DNA from: an uncultured Pelagibacteraceae bacterium
GTDB lineage: Bacteria > Pseudomonadota > Alphaproteobacteria > Pelagibacterales > Pelagibacteraceae
Length of the DNA stretch: 64,000 bases
Direction of reading: 5' to 3'
Assembly: GCA_902604795.1 (NCBI GenBank)
Contig: CACKZV010000002.1
Location: forward strand, 94,061-158,060
Position numbers and translations under genes: made by a program. Positions within the stretch are counted from its first letter, which is position 1, and each line of letters opens with the position of its first letter. A model generated the notes under the pieces. That model worked only from the letters and a program-made list of their open reading frames with translations. It did not search any database and was not told the DNA's origin. Below are positions 55,757-64,000 of this stretch, piece by piece.

Positions 55757-56686
55757 TTAAATTCTTGCACCTATTTGTTGAATTACTTTAGATGACATTT
55801 CAGTACCTTTTTCTAGGCTTTCCTTTAATGATAATTTGTTTACATGACCATGTAAAAAACCTGCTGCAAATAGATCTCCAGCACCTGTTAAATCGACTAT
55901 TTTAAGACCTTCTTTTACTCCACATTCAACAACTTCATCCCCATTAATTGCAACTGCGCCTTTTTCACCTCTAGTTAGTACAATAATCTTTCCAAGTGTT
56001 TTTGAAAATTCTATTACTTCATCAAAAGATTTTGCATCAATTAAAGAAATTATCTCCTGCTCATTTGCAAATGTTATGTCTAATTTATTTTTAACCAATT
56101 CTAAAAAATGAGGTTTATGCCTATCAACACAAAATTGGTCTGATAATGACATAGCAACTTTATTTGCACTTTGAATTGCTTTTTCAAATGCTTTTTTAGG
56201 CTCTCCTTCATCCCAGAGATATCCTTCTAAAAGTATTATCTCACTTTTTTTAATTACATCCGAGCTTACATCATTCTCGTTAATTTTCCCTGCAGTTCCT
56301 AAAAATGTGCACATTGTTCTCTCAGAGTCTGGTGTAACCAGAATTAAGCAAGTTCCTGTAGGTAATGTCTCTTTCTTTTTAGAATAAAAATATTCAACAT
56401 TTTCTTGTTTGAGACCATCCTCATATTTACTGCCAAGTTCATCATCATTTACTTTACCAATAAAACCAACTTTATTTCCAAGTTGAGATAAGCCGACGAT
56501 TGAGTTTGCAACTGATCCTCCTGAGACTGTTTTTTCAATCTTTAGACTTGATAATAGCTCCTTAAACTCTTTATCATCAAAAATTAATTTCATCGTACTC
56601 TTTGTTAAATTATTTTTGGTTATGAAATTATCTTCAACTTTGCAAATTACATCTACAATTGCGTTTCCAATTCCTAATATTTTCAT
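55757..56686 (-). CDS. PfkB-family sugar/nucleoside kinase (adenosine kinase-like)
   Basis: 309 residues: ILGIGNAIVDVICKV start, VSGGSVANSIVGLSQLGNKVGFIGKVNDDELG (PfkB signature 1) and VDLTGAGDLFAAGFLHG (signature 2 with catalytic Asp). Alphaproteobacterial homologues of this branch are usually annotated adenosine kinase; ribokinase-type substrates cannot be ruled out. Three bases from nth. Confidence 0.87.
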   Translation of the reverse strand: MKILGIGNAIVDVICKVEDNFITKNNLTKSTMKLIFDDKEFKELLSSLKIEKTVSGGSVANSIVGLSQLGNKVGFIGKVNDDELGSKYEDGLKQENVEYFYSKKKETLPTGTCLILVTPDSERTMCTFLGTAGKINENDVSSDVIKKSEIILLEGYLWDEGEPKKAFEKAIQSANKVAMSLSDQFCVDRHKPHFLELVKNKLDITFANEQEIISLIDAKSFDEVIEFSKTLGKIIVLTRGEKGAVAINGDEVVECGVKEGLKIVDLTGAGDLFAAGFLHGHVNKLSLKESLEKGTEMSSKVIQQIGARI

Positions 56687-56689
56687 TAT

Positions 56690-57343
56690 TTATGCTTTCT
56701 TGGTTATAAGTGGTTTTTTTCTCTTAGGATAACAAGTAGTACAGATTTTACAAGATAAACCATAACATTCTCTTGCCTTACAGTATTCTCTTCCATAATA
56801 AATAATTTGAAGATGCAACTTATTCCAATATTTTTTAGGAAAAAGTCTTTTAAGATCTTTTTCTGTTTGAACTACATTCTTACCATTGGTTAGACCCCAT
56901 CTTTGTGCCAGTCTATGTATATGAGTGTCCACCGGAAAAGCAGCATGTCCAAACCCTTGGGACATCACCACACTAGCAGTTTTGTGTCCAACTCCTGGTA
57001 ATTCCTCTAGTTGTTCGAATGTTTTTGGGACTTTTCCATTGTATTTTTCAACTAAAGTTTTTGATAAATTATAAACACTTTTTGCTTTAATTCTAAAAAT
57101 ACCAATACTTCTTATTAGTTTTTCAATTTTTTTTCTTCCTAATTTTACAAAGTGTTCAGGCTTATTATATTTTGGATATATATTTTTAGTAACATTGTTA
57201 ACATTTACGTCTGTACACTGTGCAGATAAAAGAACAGAAACCAGTAAAGTAAAAATATTTCTGTGTTTAAGAGGAATCGGCGTTTTTGGATATATTTTGT
57301 TTAAAGTTAGAAGAACAATTTTTGCCCTTTGCTCTTCATTCAT
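56690..57343 (-). CDS. nth: Endonuclease III (DNA glycosylase/AP lyase)
   Basis: 217 residues: helix-hairpin-helix LEELPGVGHKTASVVM with the catalytic Lys, AFPVDTHIHRLAQRWGL with the catalytic Asp, and a C-terminal iron-sulfur region. The cysteines there (YCKARECYGLSCKICTTC) are spaced differently from the C-x6-C-x2-C-x5-C of E. coli Nth. Removes oxidised pyrimidines. Overlaps dapB by 4 bases. Confidence 0.95.
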   Translation of the reverse strand: MNEEQRAKIVLLTLNKIYPKTPIPLKHRNIFTLLVSVLLSAQCTDVNVNNVTKNIYPKYNKPEHFVKLGRKKIEKLIRSIGIFRIKAKSVYNLSKTLVEKYNGKVPKTFEQLEELPGVGHKTASVVMSQGFGHAAFPVDTHIHRLAQRWGLTNGKNVVQTEKDLKRLFPKKYWNKLHLQIIYYGREYCKARECYGLSCKICTTCYPKRKKPLITKKA

Positions 57344-58116
57344 TTAAAATTTAAAACATCACGCATAGAATATAAACCTGGCTTTTTTTTCATTAACCAT
57401 TTCCCTGCTGTTAAAGCTCCTTCGCTATATAAAGCTCTATCAAATGCTTCGTGATTTAATGTAATGATTTCTTTTCCACTTGAAAATTTAACTTCGTGTT
57501 CACCAACTGTTTTACCTTTTCGTATTGAGTTAAAATTTATTTTTTTTCCATAAGGAAAACTTTTTTTATTAAGATATTTTTTTCCAAGTAAATTATAAAA
57601 ATCTTTATTTTTGCCAACAGCAATCCCTTTACCTAACATTAACGCTGTTCCAGATGGATGGTCTATTTTATGTTTATGATGAACTTCATACACTTTACTT
57701 AAAAAATTATTTCCTAATGATTTTGATGCGATTTCAGTCAAATACATTAATAAATTGATTCCCAAACTCATATTTCCCGCTTTAAGTATTGGAATTTTTT
57801 TTGAAAACTTTTTAATAAGACTTTCTTCTTTTTTGGTAAATCCAGTTGTACCAATAACAACTCTTTTTTTAAGTTTTGATGCAATTTTAAGAATTTCAAA
57901 AGTACAATTAGGAACAGTAAAATCTATAATTAAATCAACATTTTTGAAGGAATTTTGATTATTTAAACTAGGTTTAATTCCATAAATTTTTTTTTTTATT
58001 AATCTATTTTCTGTAAGAGTTGTTAGTTTAAAATTTTTATCAACTCTTGAAGATTTTATCAGTTGTTGGCCCATTCGTCCCATGCAACCAGATATCGCTA
58101 AATTTACTTTGATCAT
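57340..58116 (-). CDS. dapB: 4-hydroxy-tetrahydrodipicolinate reductase
   Basis: 258 residues: NAD(P)-binding NLAISGCMGRMGQQLIK, VVIGTTGFTKKEE, NMSLGINLLMYL, and the active-site EVHHKHKIDHPSGTAL. Second step of the lysine/diaminopimelate branch. Slightly shorter than E. coli DapB. First gene of the dapB-nth-kinase run. Confidence 0.96.
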   Translation of the reverse strand: MIKVNLAISGCMGRMGQQLIKSSRVDKNFKLTTLTENRLIKKKIYGIKPSLNNQNSFKNVDLIIDFTVPNCTFEILKIASKLKKRVVIGTTGFTKKEESLIKKFSKKIPILKAGNMSLGINLLMYLTEIASKSLGNNFLSKVYEVHHKHKIDHPSGTALMLGKGIAVGKNKDFYNLLGKKYLNKKSFPYGKKINFNSIRKGKTVGEHEVKFSSGKEIITLNHEAFDRALYSEGALTAGKWLMKKKPGLYSMRDVLNFK

Positions 58117-58157
58117 TAAATTATTTTAATATATTTTTTTTACAATATACAACAATT

Positions 58158-59594
58158 ATGGCTATTAAATACCTTTTAAAATTATTTTTGGTTTTAATTT
58201 TTTTCGTGTTTATCAATCAATCTAAAGCTGACTTTTTTAAAGATATAACATCTTTAATTGATAATAATGATTTTAGACTAAGTTATGGTGTGTCTGTCAC
58301 TGATATAAATCAAGATAATAAATATGAATTTGTCGTTACTGGGTTTGGGTTTTCAAACTTAGCGTTGTCTTACCGAAATGGGAAACTTATAAATATAAAT
58401 AAAAATGAAATATTTGATGATGCTAAAAGAAAAACGATTGGAGTTGCTGCTTGCGACATTGACCAAGACGGGTATGAAGAAATTTATTTTTTAAATACCG
58501 ATACATATAGTGGAGAAAAAAAATATTCAGATAGATTGATTGATACTACTAGTGATGGTTTTATTGATTTATTTGAAAAAGGAATTAATAAAAAAAATTT
58601 AAACCTAACTGCTGGTAGGTCTGTTGTATGTGTGGATAGAAATGGTGATGGAAAATATGGTATATATGTTGCTAATTACGGGGGTCCAACTAGGTTTTAT
58701 GAAAAAAGTTCCAGACAAATACAAGATTTAGCAGAGCAGCTGAAAATCGATAAAATAACTGGTGGTAGAGCTGTAGTTGCAGGAAATATTTTATCAGGAA
58801 AAACTGACATATTTGCAGCAAACGAAAGAGGAAAAAATTTTTTATATTATAATTCTGATGGTTTCTTCCAGGATATAGCTAAGGATTATAAAGTTGATGA
58901 TCAATTTGAAAATGGAAGAGGTACAACTTTATCAGACATACTTTATAGAGGGAGATTAGATATAATTACATCCAATTGGAACGGTTATCATAGAGCTTTT
59001 GTACTAGAAGATAACAAATTTAAAGATATCGCTACTCCAACCTATAATATTCCTTCTAGAATAAGAACAGTGATATCAGCAGACTTTGATAATGACGGGT
59101 ATGATGAAATATTTATGAATAATATTGGCGAACCTAATAAATTATTCAAAATAAAAGACAATGGATTTTTTGAAGAGATAAAAATTCAAAATGCTTATGA
59201 GTCAAATGGTCTAGGAACGGGAGCGGCAGTTGCAGATATAGATGAAGATGGAATTTTAGAATTATTAGTTTCTCATGGAGAATCTGGCATGCAACCACTT
59301 ACAATGTATAAAGCAGACATTAAAAAAAACTTTAATTATATAAGAATTAAACCATTAAATAAGTATGGTGCGCCTGCAAGAGGTGCAACAGTTATACTTA
59401 ATTCAAACTTAAGAAATCACGCTAAAACTATTGATGCAGGTTCTGGATATTTATGTCAGATGGAACCCGTAGCTCATTATGGCATCAGAGAGAGTGAAAA
59501 AAAGGTTTCAGTAAAAATAGTTTGGACTGATGGTTCTTCTCAGTCACTTAAAATAAATGAATTTAATAAAACAATAGAAGTAAATCAGAAATAA
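58158..59594 (+). CDS. Secreted FG-GAP/VCBS repeat protein with ASPIC/UnbV domain (CRTAC1-like)
   Basis: 478 residues with a signal peptide (about 1-24). At least four calcium-binding DxDxDG-type loops (DIDQDGYEE, DRNGDGKYG, DFDNDGYDE, DIDEDGILE) mark a beta-propeller of FG-GAP repeats; the C-terminal 90 residues (YIRIKPLNKYGAPARGATVIL...GSGYLCQMEPVAHYGI) are an ASPIC/UnbV domain. Likely periplasmic or surface protein; ligand unknown. Followed 59 bases later by another secreted protein. Confidence 0.9.
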   Translation: MAIKYLLKLFLVLIFFVFINQSKADFFKDITSLIDNNDFRLSYGVSVTDINQDNKYEFVVTGFGFSNLALSYRNGKLININKNEIFDDAKRKTIGVAACDIDQDGYEEIYFLNTDTYSGEKKYSDRLIDTTSDGFIDLFEKGINKKNLNLTAGRSVVCVDRNGDGKYGIYVANYGGPTRFYEKSSRQIQDLAEQLKIDKITGGRAVVAGNILSGKTDIFAANERGKNFLYYNSDGFFQDIAKDYKVDDQFENGRGTTLSDILYRGRLDIITSNWNGYHRAFVLEDNKFKDIATPTYNIPSRIRTVISADFDNDGYDEIFMNNIGEPNKLFKIKDNGFFEEIKIQNAYESNGLGTGAAVADIDEDGILELLVSHGESGMQPLTMYKADIKKNFNYIRIKPLNKYGAPARGATVILNSNLRNHAKTIDAGSGYLCQMEPVAHYGIRESEKKVSVKIVWTDGSSQSLKINEFNKTIEVNQK

Positions 59595-59653
59595 TAGGAC
59601 AATAATACTCAATTCAACAAGTAAACTTAATGAAGTATTCTAAATATTAGATC

Positions 59654-60355
59654 ATGAAAAAATTAAAACACTTTACAATTTTCTTTCTGCTAGTAACTTT
59701 TAGTTTAATAAAACCAACATATTCAAATCAATTTAATTATTATGCTGATTTAGTAAAAGATTGGCCAAAAATTTTCCCCGATCAAAATAGAAATGCCGCA
59801 GGTCCAAAATTTTTCAAACATATTTTATCAAAAGAAATCACATACCAAGATTTTTTAGAATACAATAAGTTATATTGTGCTGTATCTGGATCATTGATTG
59901 ATCCAAATAGCAAACCAGAATTTGTTTATCTCAAAAATGCTGAAAATGAAGAGAAAATATGTGGATTTTATTATAAGTGTTGTTATCCATGTTCGTGTGA
60001 TTTGATGAAATACTCTAATGTAAAAAAAATGAAATATACTTTTACAGATGGTGAAAAAGAATTTTTTGTTCTCACAATAAAAAATCCCTGTGGTAAAAAA
60101 GATTTTCCAAGAGAAGTAAATAAGGATTATTTTTGTGATGGAAATAAACTCGATAATAATCAAGTATTTGTATTAGATGAGAGACTAGTAATAGGTTTAT
60201 TTCATAACGCCAAAAAATGTAATTCTCAAAGTATTGCTGCTATTGATAGTCATGAGGTTACCGGACAATATTGTGAGTTAAGAAATAATGCTCCGCTTGA
60301 GGAAGTACAAGGTGGTATGGGAGATATATTTATAAGATTAGCAAAAGATAATTAA
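59654..60355 (+). CDS. Cys-rich secreted protein of unknown function
   Basis: 233 residues with a signal peptide (about 1-24). The mature part has about a dozen cysteines, clustered in ICGFYYKCCYPCSCDLM, which could form disulfides or bind metal, and a C-terminal GGMGDIFIRLA. I recognise the CCxPCxCD pattern only vaguely and cannot name a family. Same strand as, and 59 bases after, the CRTAC1-like gene, so possibly co-transcribed and co-exported. Ends overlap a small ORF on the other strand by 4 bases. Confidence 0.8.
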   Translation: MKKLKHFTIFFLLVTFSLIKPTYSNQFNYYADLVKDWPKIFPDQNRNAAGPKFFKHILSKEITYQDFLEYNKLYCAVSGSLIDPNSKPEFVYLKNAENEEKICGFYYKCCYPCSCDLMKYSNVKKMKYTFTDGEKEFFVLTIKNPCGKKDFPREVNKDYFCDGNKLDNNQVFVLDERLVIGLFHNAKKCNSQSIAAIDSHEVTGQYCELRNNAPLEEVQGGMGDIFIRLAKDN

Positions 60356-60453
60356 ATTATTCCAATTCCTTCTTTATAAAAATAGGCACCTAGAATTAGA
60401 ATTGCTAAAATATAAATAATTCCAAAAATTGTATATTTGATTTTTTTCTTCAT
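60352..60453 (-). CDS. Small single-span membrane protein (33 aa)
   Basis: Not in the ORF track. The ATG follows the dnaJ TAG directly, with no gap. The peptide is MKKKIKYTIFG, a hydrophobic stretch of about 16 residues (IIYILAILILGAYFY) and a short tail KEGIGII: basic inside, one membrane span. It exactly fills the space between dnaJ and the convergent gene, and would be translated by coupling to dnaJ. No family recognised. Confidence 0.5.
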   Translation of the reverse strand: MKKKIKYTIFGIIYILAILILGAYFYKEGIGII

Positions 60454-61584
60454 CTAATTTTTCCAAAAACTTTTTGCTTTTTTAAAGAATTTTTTAATAC
60501 TTGGATTTGATTTTTCATTTTCAATTTCTCTAAATTTCTCAAGTAATTCTTTTTGTTCTTTATTTAAAGATACAGGTACCTCAGTGTTTACTTGTACATA
60601 AAGATCTCCATAGTCATTTCCTCTCATTAAGGGCATTCCTTTTTCTCTTAATCTAAATTGTTTACCACTTTGTGTTCCAGCTGGGATTTTTATCTTAGCT
60701 TTACCACCATCTATTGTTGGTATTTTTAATTCAGTTCCAAGTGCTGCATCTGCTATCGAAATAGGACATTCAAAAAATAAATTTTCTTCAGATCTTTTGA
60801 AAAGTTCATGAGAATTAACATTTATAAATAAATAAAGATCACCATTACTAGCTCCCCTAGAACCTGCTTCTCCTTTGCCAGATAATCTAATCCTAGTTCC
60901 ATCGTCTACTCCTTTAGGAATAGTAACAGAAAGGCGCTTACTTGCTTGTTTTTTACCTTGACCACCACAACTTGTGCAAGGATCGGTTATTTGTTCACCT
61001 GAACCAGCACATTGAGGGCATGTTTGTTGAACAGTAAAAAAACCTTGGCTAGAACGAACTTGTCCGTGGCCGCCGCACATAGAGCATGTGCTTGCGCTTT
61101 GTCCAGGTTTTGAGCCTGAACCACTGCAAGTATCGCATCTATCTGATGTTGAGAATTTAATGTCCTGTTTTTTTCCAGCATAAGCCTCTTCTAAACTTAT
61201 AGAGAGATCATATCTTAAATCAGAGCCACGGTTGTTAGATCTTCTCGATCTTCTTCCACCTCCACCAAAACCTTCACCAAAAAAATCCTCAAAAATATCT
61301 GAAAATGATCCTGAAAAGTCAAAGTTTCCAAAGCCTCCTCTGCCACCTCCGCCACCATTTTCAAATGCAGCATGCCCAAAGTTGTCGTAATTTTGCTTTC
61401 TCTCTGAATTTGATAAAACATGATAAGCTTCAGAAGCTTCTTTGAATTTTTCTTCCGCTCCTTTATCGCCTTTATTTTTATCAGGGTGATATTTTACAGC
61501 TTGTTTTCTATAAGCTGCTTTTATTTGGTCTGGACTTGCGCTTTTTTGAACACCCAAGACATCATAGTAATCTCTTTTTGCCAT
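60454..61584 (-). CDS. dnaJ: Chaperone DnaJ
   Basis: 376 residues: J domain with HPD in [14 protein letters not shown], Gly/Phe-rich linker, four zinc-finger CxxCxGxG repeats ([32 protein letters not shown]) and the C-terminal substrate domains. Co-chaperone that stimulates DnaK. Twenty-eight bases after dnaK, the normal order grpE-dnaK-dnaJ (grpE here directly upstream of dnaK). Confidence 0.98.
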   Translation of the reverse strand: MAKRDYYDVLGVQKSASPDQIKAAYRKQAVKYHPDKNKGDKGAEEKFKEASEAYHVLSNSERKQNYDNFGHAAFENGGGGGRGGFGNFDFSGSFSDIFEDFFGEGFGGGGRRSRRSNNRGSDLRYDLSISLEEAYAGKKQDIKFSTSDRCDTCSGSGSKPGQSASTCSMCGGHGQVRSSQGFFTVQQTCPQCAGSGEQITDPCTSCGGQGKKQASKRLSVTIPKGVDDGTRIRLSGKGEAGSRGASNGDLYLFINVNSHELFKRSEENLFFECPISIADAALGTELKIPTIDGGKAKIKIPAGTQSGKQFRLREKGMPLMRGNDYGDLYVQVNTEVPVSLNKEQKELLEKFREIENEKSNPSIKKFFKKAKSFWKN

Positions 61585-61612
61585 AACTAGTTATAGACAA
61601 ATGGTTGATAGT

Positions 61613-63532
61613 TTAGGCGCTTTTTTCTTTATCGTCTTTTACTTCTTCAAAGTCTGCATCAACAACATTATCGTCTTTTTTCCCTTCATCTTTTGCATCT
61701 TTAGGTGCATCACCAGGTTTTGTACTTTGTTGTGATTTGTAAATAGCTTCTCCTAGTTTCATTGAAGCTTGAACCAAATCTTGTGTTTTCTTTTTAATTT
61801 CCTCTACATCAGTTCCTTTTAATGCGTTTCTTACATTTGCAGATGCATCTTCAATAGCTTTTTTATCTGCATCGGAAACTTTACTACCATGTTCTTTTAA
61901 ATTTTTTTCAGTAGAATGAAGCAGGGTATCAGCTTGATTTCTTGCATCTACTGCTTCTCTCTTTTTTTTATCAGCTTCCTTATTTGTTTCAGCATCTTTT
62001 ACCATTTGATTTATTTCTTCATCACTCAAACCACCTGATGCTTGAATTTGGATTTTTTGTTCTTTACCAGTTCCTTTATCTTTAGCAGAGACATTTACAA
62101 TTCCATTGGCATCAATATCAAACGTAACTTCAATTTGAGGAACTCCTCTTGGAGCTGGAGCTATACCTACTAATTCAAAATTACCCAAAACCTTATTGTC
62201 AGAGGCCATATCTCTTTCACCTTGTAAAACTCTTATTGAAACTGCGGGCTGGTTGTCTTCTGCTGTTGAGAAAACCTGACTTTTTTTAGTTGGTATTGTC
62301 GTATTTTTTTCAATCAATTTAGTTGAAACTCCACCTAAAGTCTCAATTCCAAGTGAAAGTGGGGTTACATCCAATAATAGAACATCTTTTACATCTCCTT
62401 GTAAAACTCCTGCTTGAATAGCTGCACCCATTGCAACAACTTCATCAGGATTTACAGATTTATTTGGTTCTTTACCAAAGAAATTTTTAACCTCTTCAAT
62501 AACTTTTGGCATTCTAGTCATTCCACCAACAAGTATCACCTCATCAATTTCGCTTGCGCTTAAACCTGCATCTTTAAGTGCAGTTTCACACGGTGGTATA
62601 GTTCTTGATATAAGATCTTCAACAAGAGCTTCTAGTTTTGCTCTAGTCATTTTCATATTTATATGTTTTGGACCGGTTTTGTCTGCTGTAATAAATGGTA
62701 AATTTATTTCAGTCTGTGCAGCAGATGACAATTCAATTTTTGCTTTCTCTGCAGCTTCTTTAAGTCTTTGTAATGCTAATTTGTCAGATTTTAAGTCTAT
62801 TCCATTTTCTTTTTTGAATTCTGTAAGCAAATAGTCAACAATTGTATTATCAAAATCTTCTCCACCTAAAAAGGTGTCACCATTTGTAGATTTAACTTCG
62901 AATACCCCATCCCCTAATTCAAGTATTGAAACATCAAATGTTCCACCACCTAAATCGTAAACGGCAATTTTATTATTTGTTTTTTTGTCTAATCCATAGG
63001 CAAGTGACGCTGCAGTTGGTTCATTAATAATTCTTAAAACTTCTAACCCTGCAATTTTACCAGCATCTTTTGTTGCTTGTCTTTGAGCATCGTTAAAATA
63101 AGCTGGAACAGTAATAACTGCCTGAGAAACTTCTTGACCCAAATATTTTTCAGCAGTCTCTTTCATTTTTTGAAGCGTAAAAGCAGAAATTTGAGATGGA
63201 GAATATTTGTTACCTTTTGCTTCAATCCAAGCATCTCCTTTATCTGAATTAATAATTTTAAAAGGTGCAGTTTCAACATCTTTTTTAACAGATGGATCAT
63301 CAAAATTTCTTCCAATTAATCTTTTAACAGCAAATATTGTATTCTCAGGATTTGTTACAGCTTGTCTTTTTGCAGGTTGTCCAATTAATTTTTCATCATT
63401 GTCAGAAAATGCAACTACAGAAGGAGTTGTTCTTGCACCCTCAGCATTTTCTAATACTTTAGCCTGTGTACCCTCCATTACAGCTACACAAGAGTTTGTT
63501 GTTCCTAAATCTATTCCTATTACTTTGCTCAT
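61613..63532 (-). CDS. dnaK: Chaperone DnaK (Hsp70)
   Basis: 639 residues: [35 protein letters not shown] and [13 protein letters not shown] nucleotide motifs, the [15 protein letters not shown] linker/substrate domain, and a C-terminus [13 protein letters not shown] good ribosome binding site (GAAGAGG) precedes the ATG. The 77-base grpE-dnaK gap contains TTAGCACTT, an 8/9 match to one half of the CIRCE operator, without a good second half. Confidence 0.98.
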   Translation of the reverse strand: MSKVIGIDLGTTNSCVAVMEGTQAKVLENAEGARTTPSVVAFSDNDEKLIGQPAKRQAVTNPENTIFAVKRLIGRNFDDPSVKKDVETAPFKIINSDKGDAWIEAKGNKYSPSQISAFTLQKMKETAEKYLGQEVSQAVITVPAYFNDAQRQATKDAGKIAGLEVLRIINEPTAASLAYGLDKKTNNKIAVYDLGGGTFDVSILELGDGVFEVKSTNGDTFLGGEDFDNTIVDYLLTEFKKENGIDLKSDKLALQRLKEAAEKAKIELSSAAQTEINLPFITADKTGPKHINMKMTRAKLEALVEDLISRTIPPCETALKDAGLSASEIDEVILVGGMTRMPKVIEEVKNFFGKEPNKSVNPDEVVAMGAAIQAGVLQGDVKDVLLLDVTPLSLGIETLGGVSTKLIEKNTTIPTKKSQVFSTAEDNQPAVSIRVLQGERDMASDNKVLGNFELVGIAPAPRGVPQIEVTFDIDANGIVNVSAKDKGTGKEQKIQIQASGGLSDEEINQMVKDAETNKEADKKKREAVDARNQADTLLHSTEKNLKEHGSKVSDADKKAIEDASANVRNALKGTDVEEIKKKTQDLVQASMKLGEAIYKSQQSTKPGDAPKDAKDEGKKDDNVVDADFEEVKDDKEKSA

Positions 63533-63609
63533 AATTTTAATACCTCTTCGTCATATAAGTGCTAATTTTTAGACTACAACCGTCAAAAAAAATTAAATTT
63601 TGGCTGTTT

Positions 63610-64000
63610 TTATTGATTTTTTTCATCTTTATGATCTTCTTTCGGCTCTTGTCTTTGCTCTTCTTTTACAATTTTCTTAGAAACACCAACTAAAGATGGT
63701 CTCAATAATCTATCTTTCATCATAAATCCTTTTTGTATTTCTTGTACGATTGTTCCAGGTTCTTTTGTATCATCTTCTACTTCCATCATTGCTTGATGAA
63801 GATTTGGATCAAGCTTTTCATTAATAGATTTTATAGGCTCAATATTATTTTTTTTGAATATTGAAAGCATATCACTATTTATAATATTTAAATGTTCCAC
63901 GATTTTTTTAAGTGCATCTGTTTCTTTTAATTTTTCATCATTCTCTAATACAGCTTTTGATCTCTCAAGATTATCTAACAAGTTTAATGCTTCTTTTGCA
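63610..64000 (-). CDS. grpE: Nucleotide exchange factor GrpE, 5' end outside the window
   Basis: The reading frame runs open to the window edge; the track's start is an internal TTG, and codons before it (AKEALN) continue the protein. LLDNLERSK is the GrpE core helix, and PNLHQAMMEVEDDTKEPGTIVQEIQKGFMMKDRLLRPSLVGVSK is the beta-domain signature. Releases ADP from DnaK, whose gene follows. The N-terminal coiled coil and start are missing. Confidence 0.95.
   Translation of the reverse strand, partial: AKEALNLLDNLERSKAVLENDEKLKETDALKKIVEHLNIINSDMLSIFKKNNIEPIKSINEKLDPNLHQAMMEVEDDTKEPGTIVQEIQKGFMMKDRLLRPSLVGVSKKIVKEEQRQEPKEDHKDEKNQ

Noticed and set aside
60987-61421. Extra minus-strand ORFs inside dnaJ
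   Set aside because: Frame-shifted readings of the zinc-finger and Gly-rich regions of DnaJ.
63557-63565. Possible CIRCE operator upstream of dnaK
   Set aside because: One half (TTAGCACTT on the minus strand) matches 8 of 9 bases, but the second half at the right distance matches only about 5 of 9. A single half-site is weak evidence.
63533-63609. RpoH promoter for dnaK
   Set aside because: TTGAC and CTTATAT elements exist, but the spacing is several bases too long for the known consensus.
1-64000. CRISPR arrays, insertion sequences, prophage genes, rRNA genes
   Set aside because: None seen: no regularly spaced repeats, transposase or integrase motifs, or rRNA-like sequence were found on either strand.

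Overview
The window looks like a piece of the chromosome of a SAR11 / Pelagibacterales alphaproteobacterium ('Candidatus Pelagibacter'-like). The DNA is strongly AT-rich, with AAA/TTT-heavy codon use and many Lys, Asn and Ile residues. Genes are packed with gaps of a few bases or 1-20 base overlaps, and nearly all convergent gene ends abut without a terminator. The gene order is alphaproteobacterial (ftsK-lolA, timA/fxsA/secB, ppsR-maf-aroE-coaE-dnaQ facing hemE, mnmE-mnmG-rsmG-parA-parB, holA-lptE-leuS, DUF3576). No phage, insertion sequence or CRISPR array is visible. This identification rests on gene content read by eye, not on a database search.

Layout. 0-5.3 kb: heme genes hemD/hemC (minus), then tsaD, a 38-codon basic ORF, an EVE-domain protein and acetyl-CoA synthetase (plus). 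5.3-8.2 kb: a conserved protein of unknown function and a two-subunit sodium:solute symporter ending in a clear terminator. 8.2-12.4 kb: YggT-like protein, rpe (with a perfect hairpin at its start codon), a heparinase II/III-like protein and purH. 12.4-16.8 kb: phhB plus an accessory-looking block of sulfotransferase, tRNA-Gly(GCC), TPR-sulfotransferase, 2-oxoglutarate/Fe(II) oxygenase and TPR protein. 16.8-21.2 kb: LON-domain protein, UbiH-like monooxygenase, ftsK and lolA. 21.2-28.9 kb: one long minus-strand run that begins with hisB-hisH, carries an FkbM methyltransferase, continues with hisA-hisF-hisE, and ends with a malyl-CoA lyase / malate-CoA ligase (mcl-mtkA-mtkB) set, a HIT protein and a GNAT protein. 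29-32.8 kb: hslVU (with a heat-shock-like promoter), Smr protein, Tim44-like protein, FxsA and SecB.

32.8-47.6 kb is the replication-origin neighbourhood. Minus-strand dnaQ-coaE-aroE-maf-ppsR and plus-strand hemE-hemH-hemJ-rho diverge from a 284-base, AT-rich gap at 36206-36489 that holds two consensus DnaA boxes and several near matches: the likely oriC. About 9 kb away lie mnmE-mnmG-rsmG-parA-parB, with two 15/16 matches to the parS consensus inside the ends of mnmG and rsmG. Two tandem sulfotransferase genes sit between rho and mnmE.

47.6-64 kb: holA, lptE, leuS, a DUF3576 lipoprotein and a porin with a strong terminator. Next come a thiE-like gene and yggS sharing an ATGCAT start, an L,D-transpeptidase-like protein and a winged-helix regulator. 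A 35-codon ORF that closely resembles the core of the ribosome-rescue factor ArfA follows. Then pfkB-type kinase, nth, dapB, a secreted FG-GAP/ASPIC protein, a Cys-rich secreted protein, a 33-codon membrane ORF, dnaJ, dnaK and the 3' part of grpE, cut by the window edge.

Most interesting points: the ArfA-like micro-ORF, the oriC plus paired coding-region parS sites, the malate-to-glyoxylate cassette downstream of the his genes, and several very compact regulatory arrangements (leaderless-looking hslVU promoter, hairpin on the rpe start codon, back-to-back starts in ATGCAT, terminator hairpin inside a coding region).
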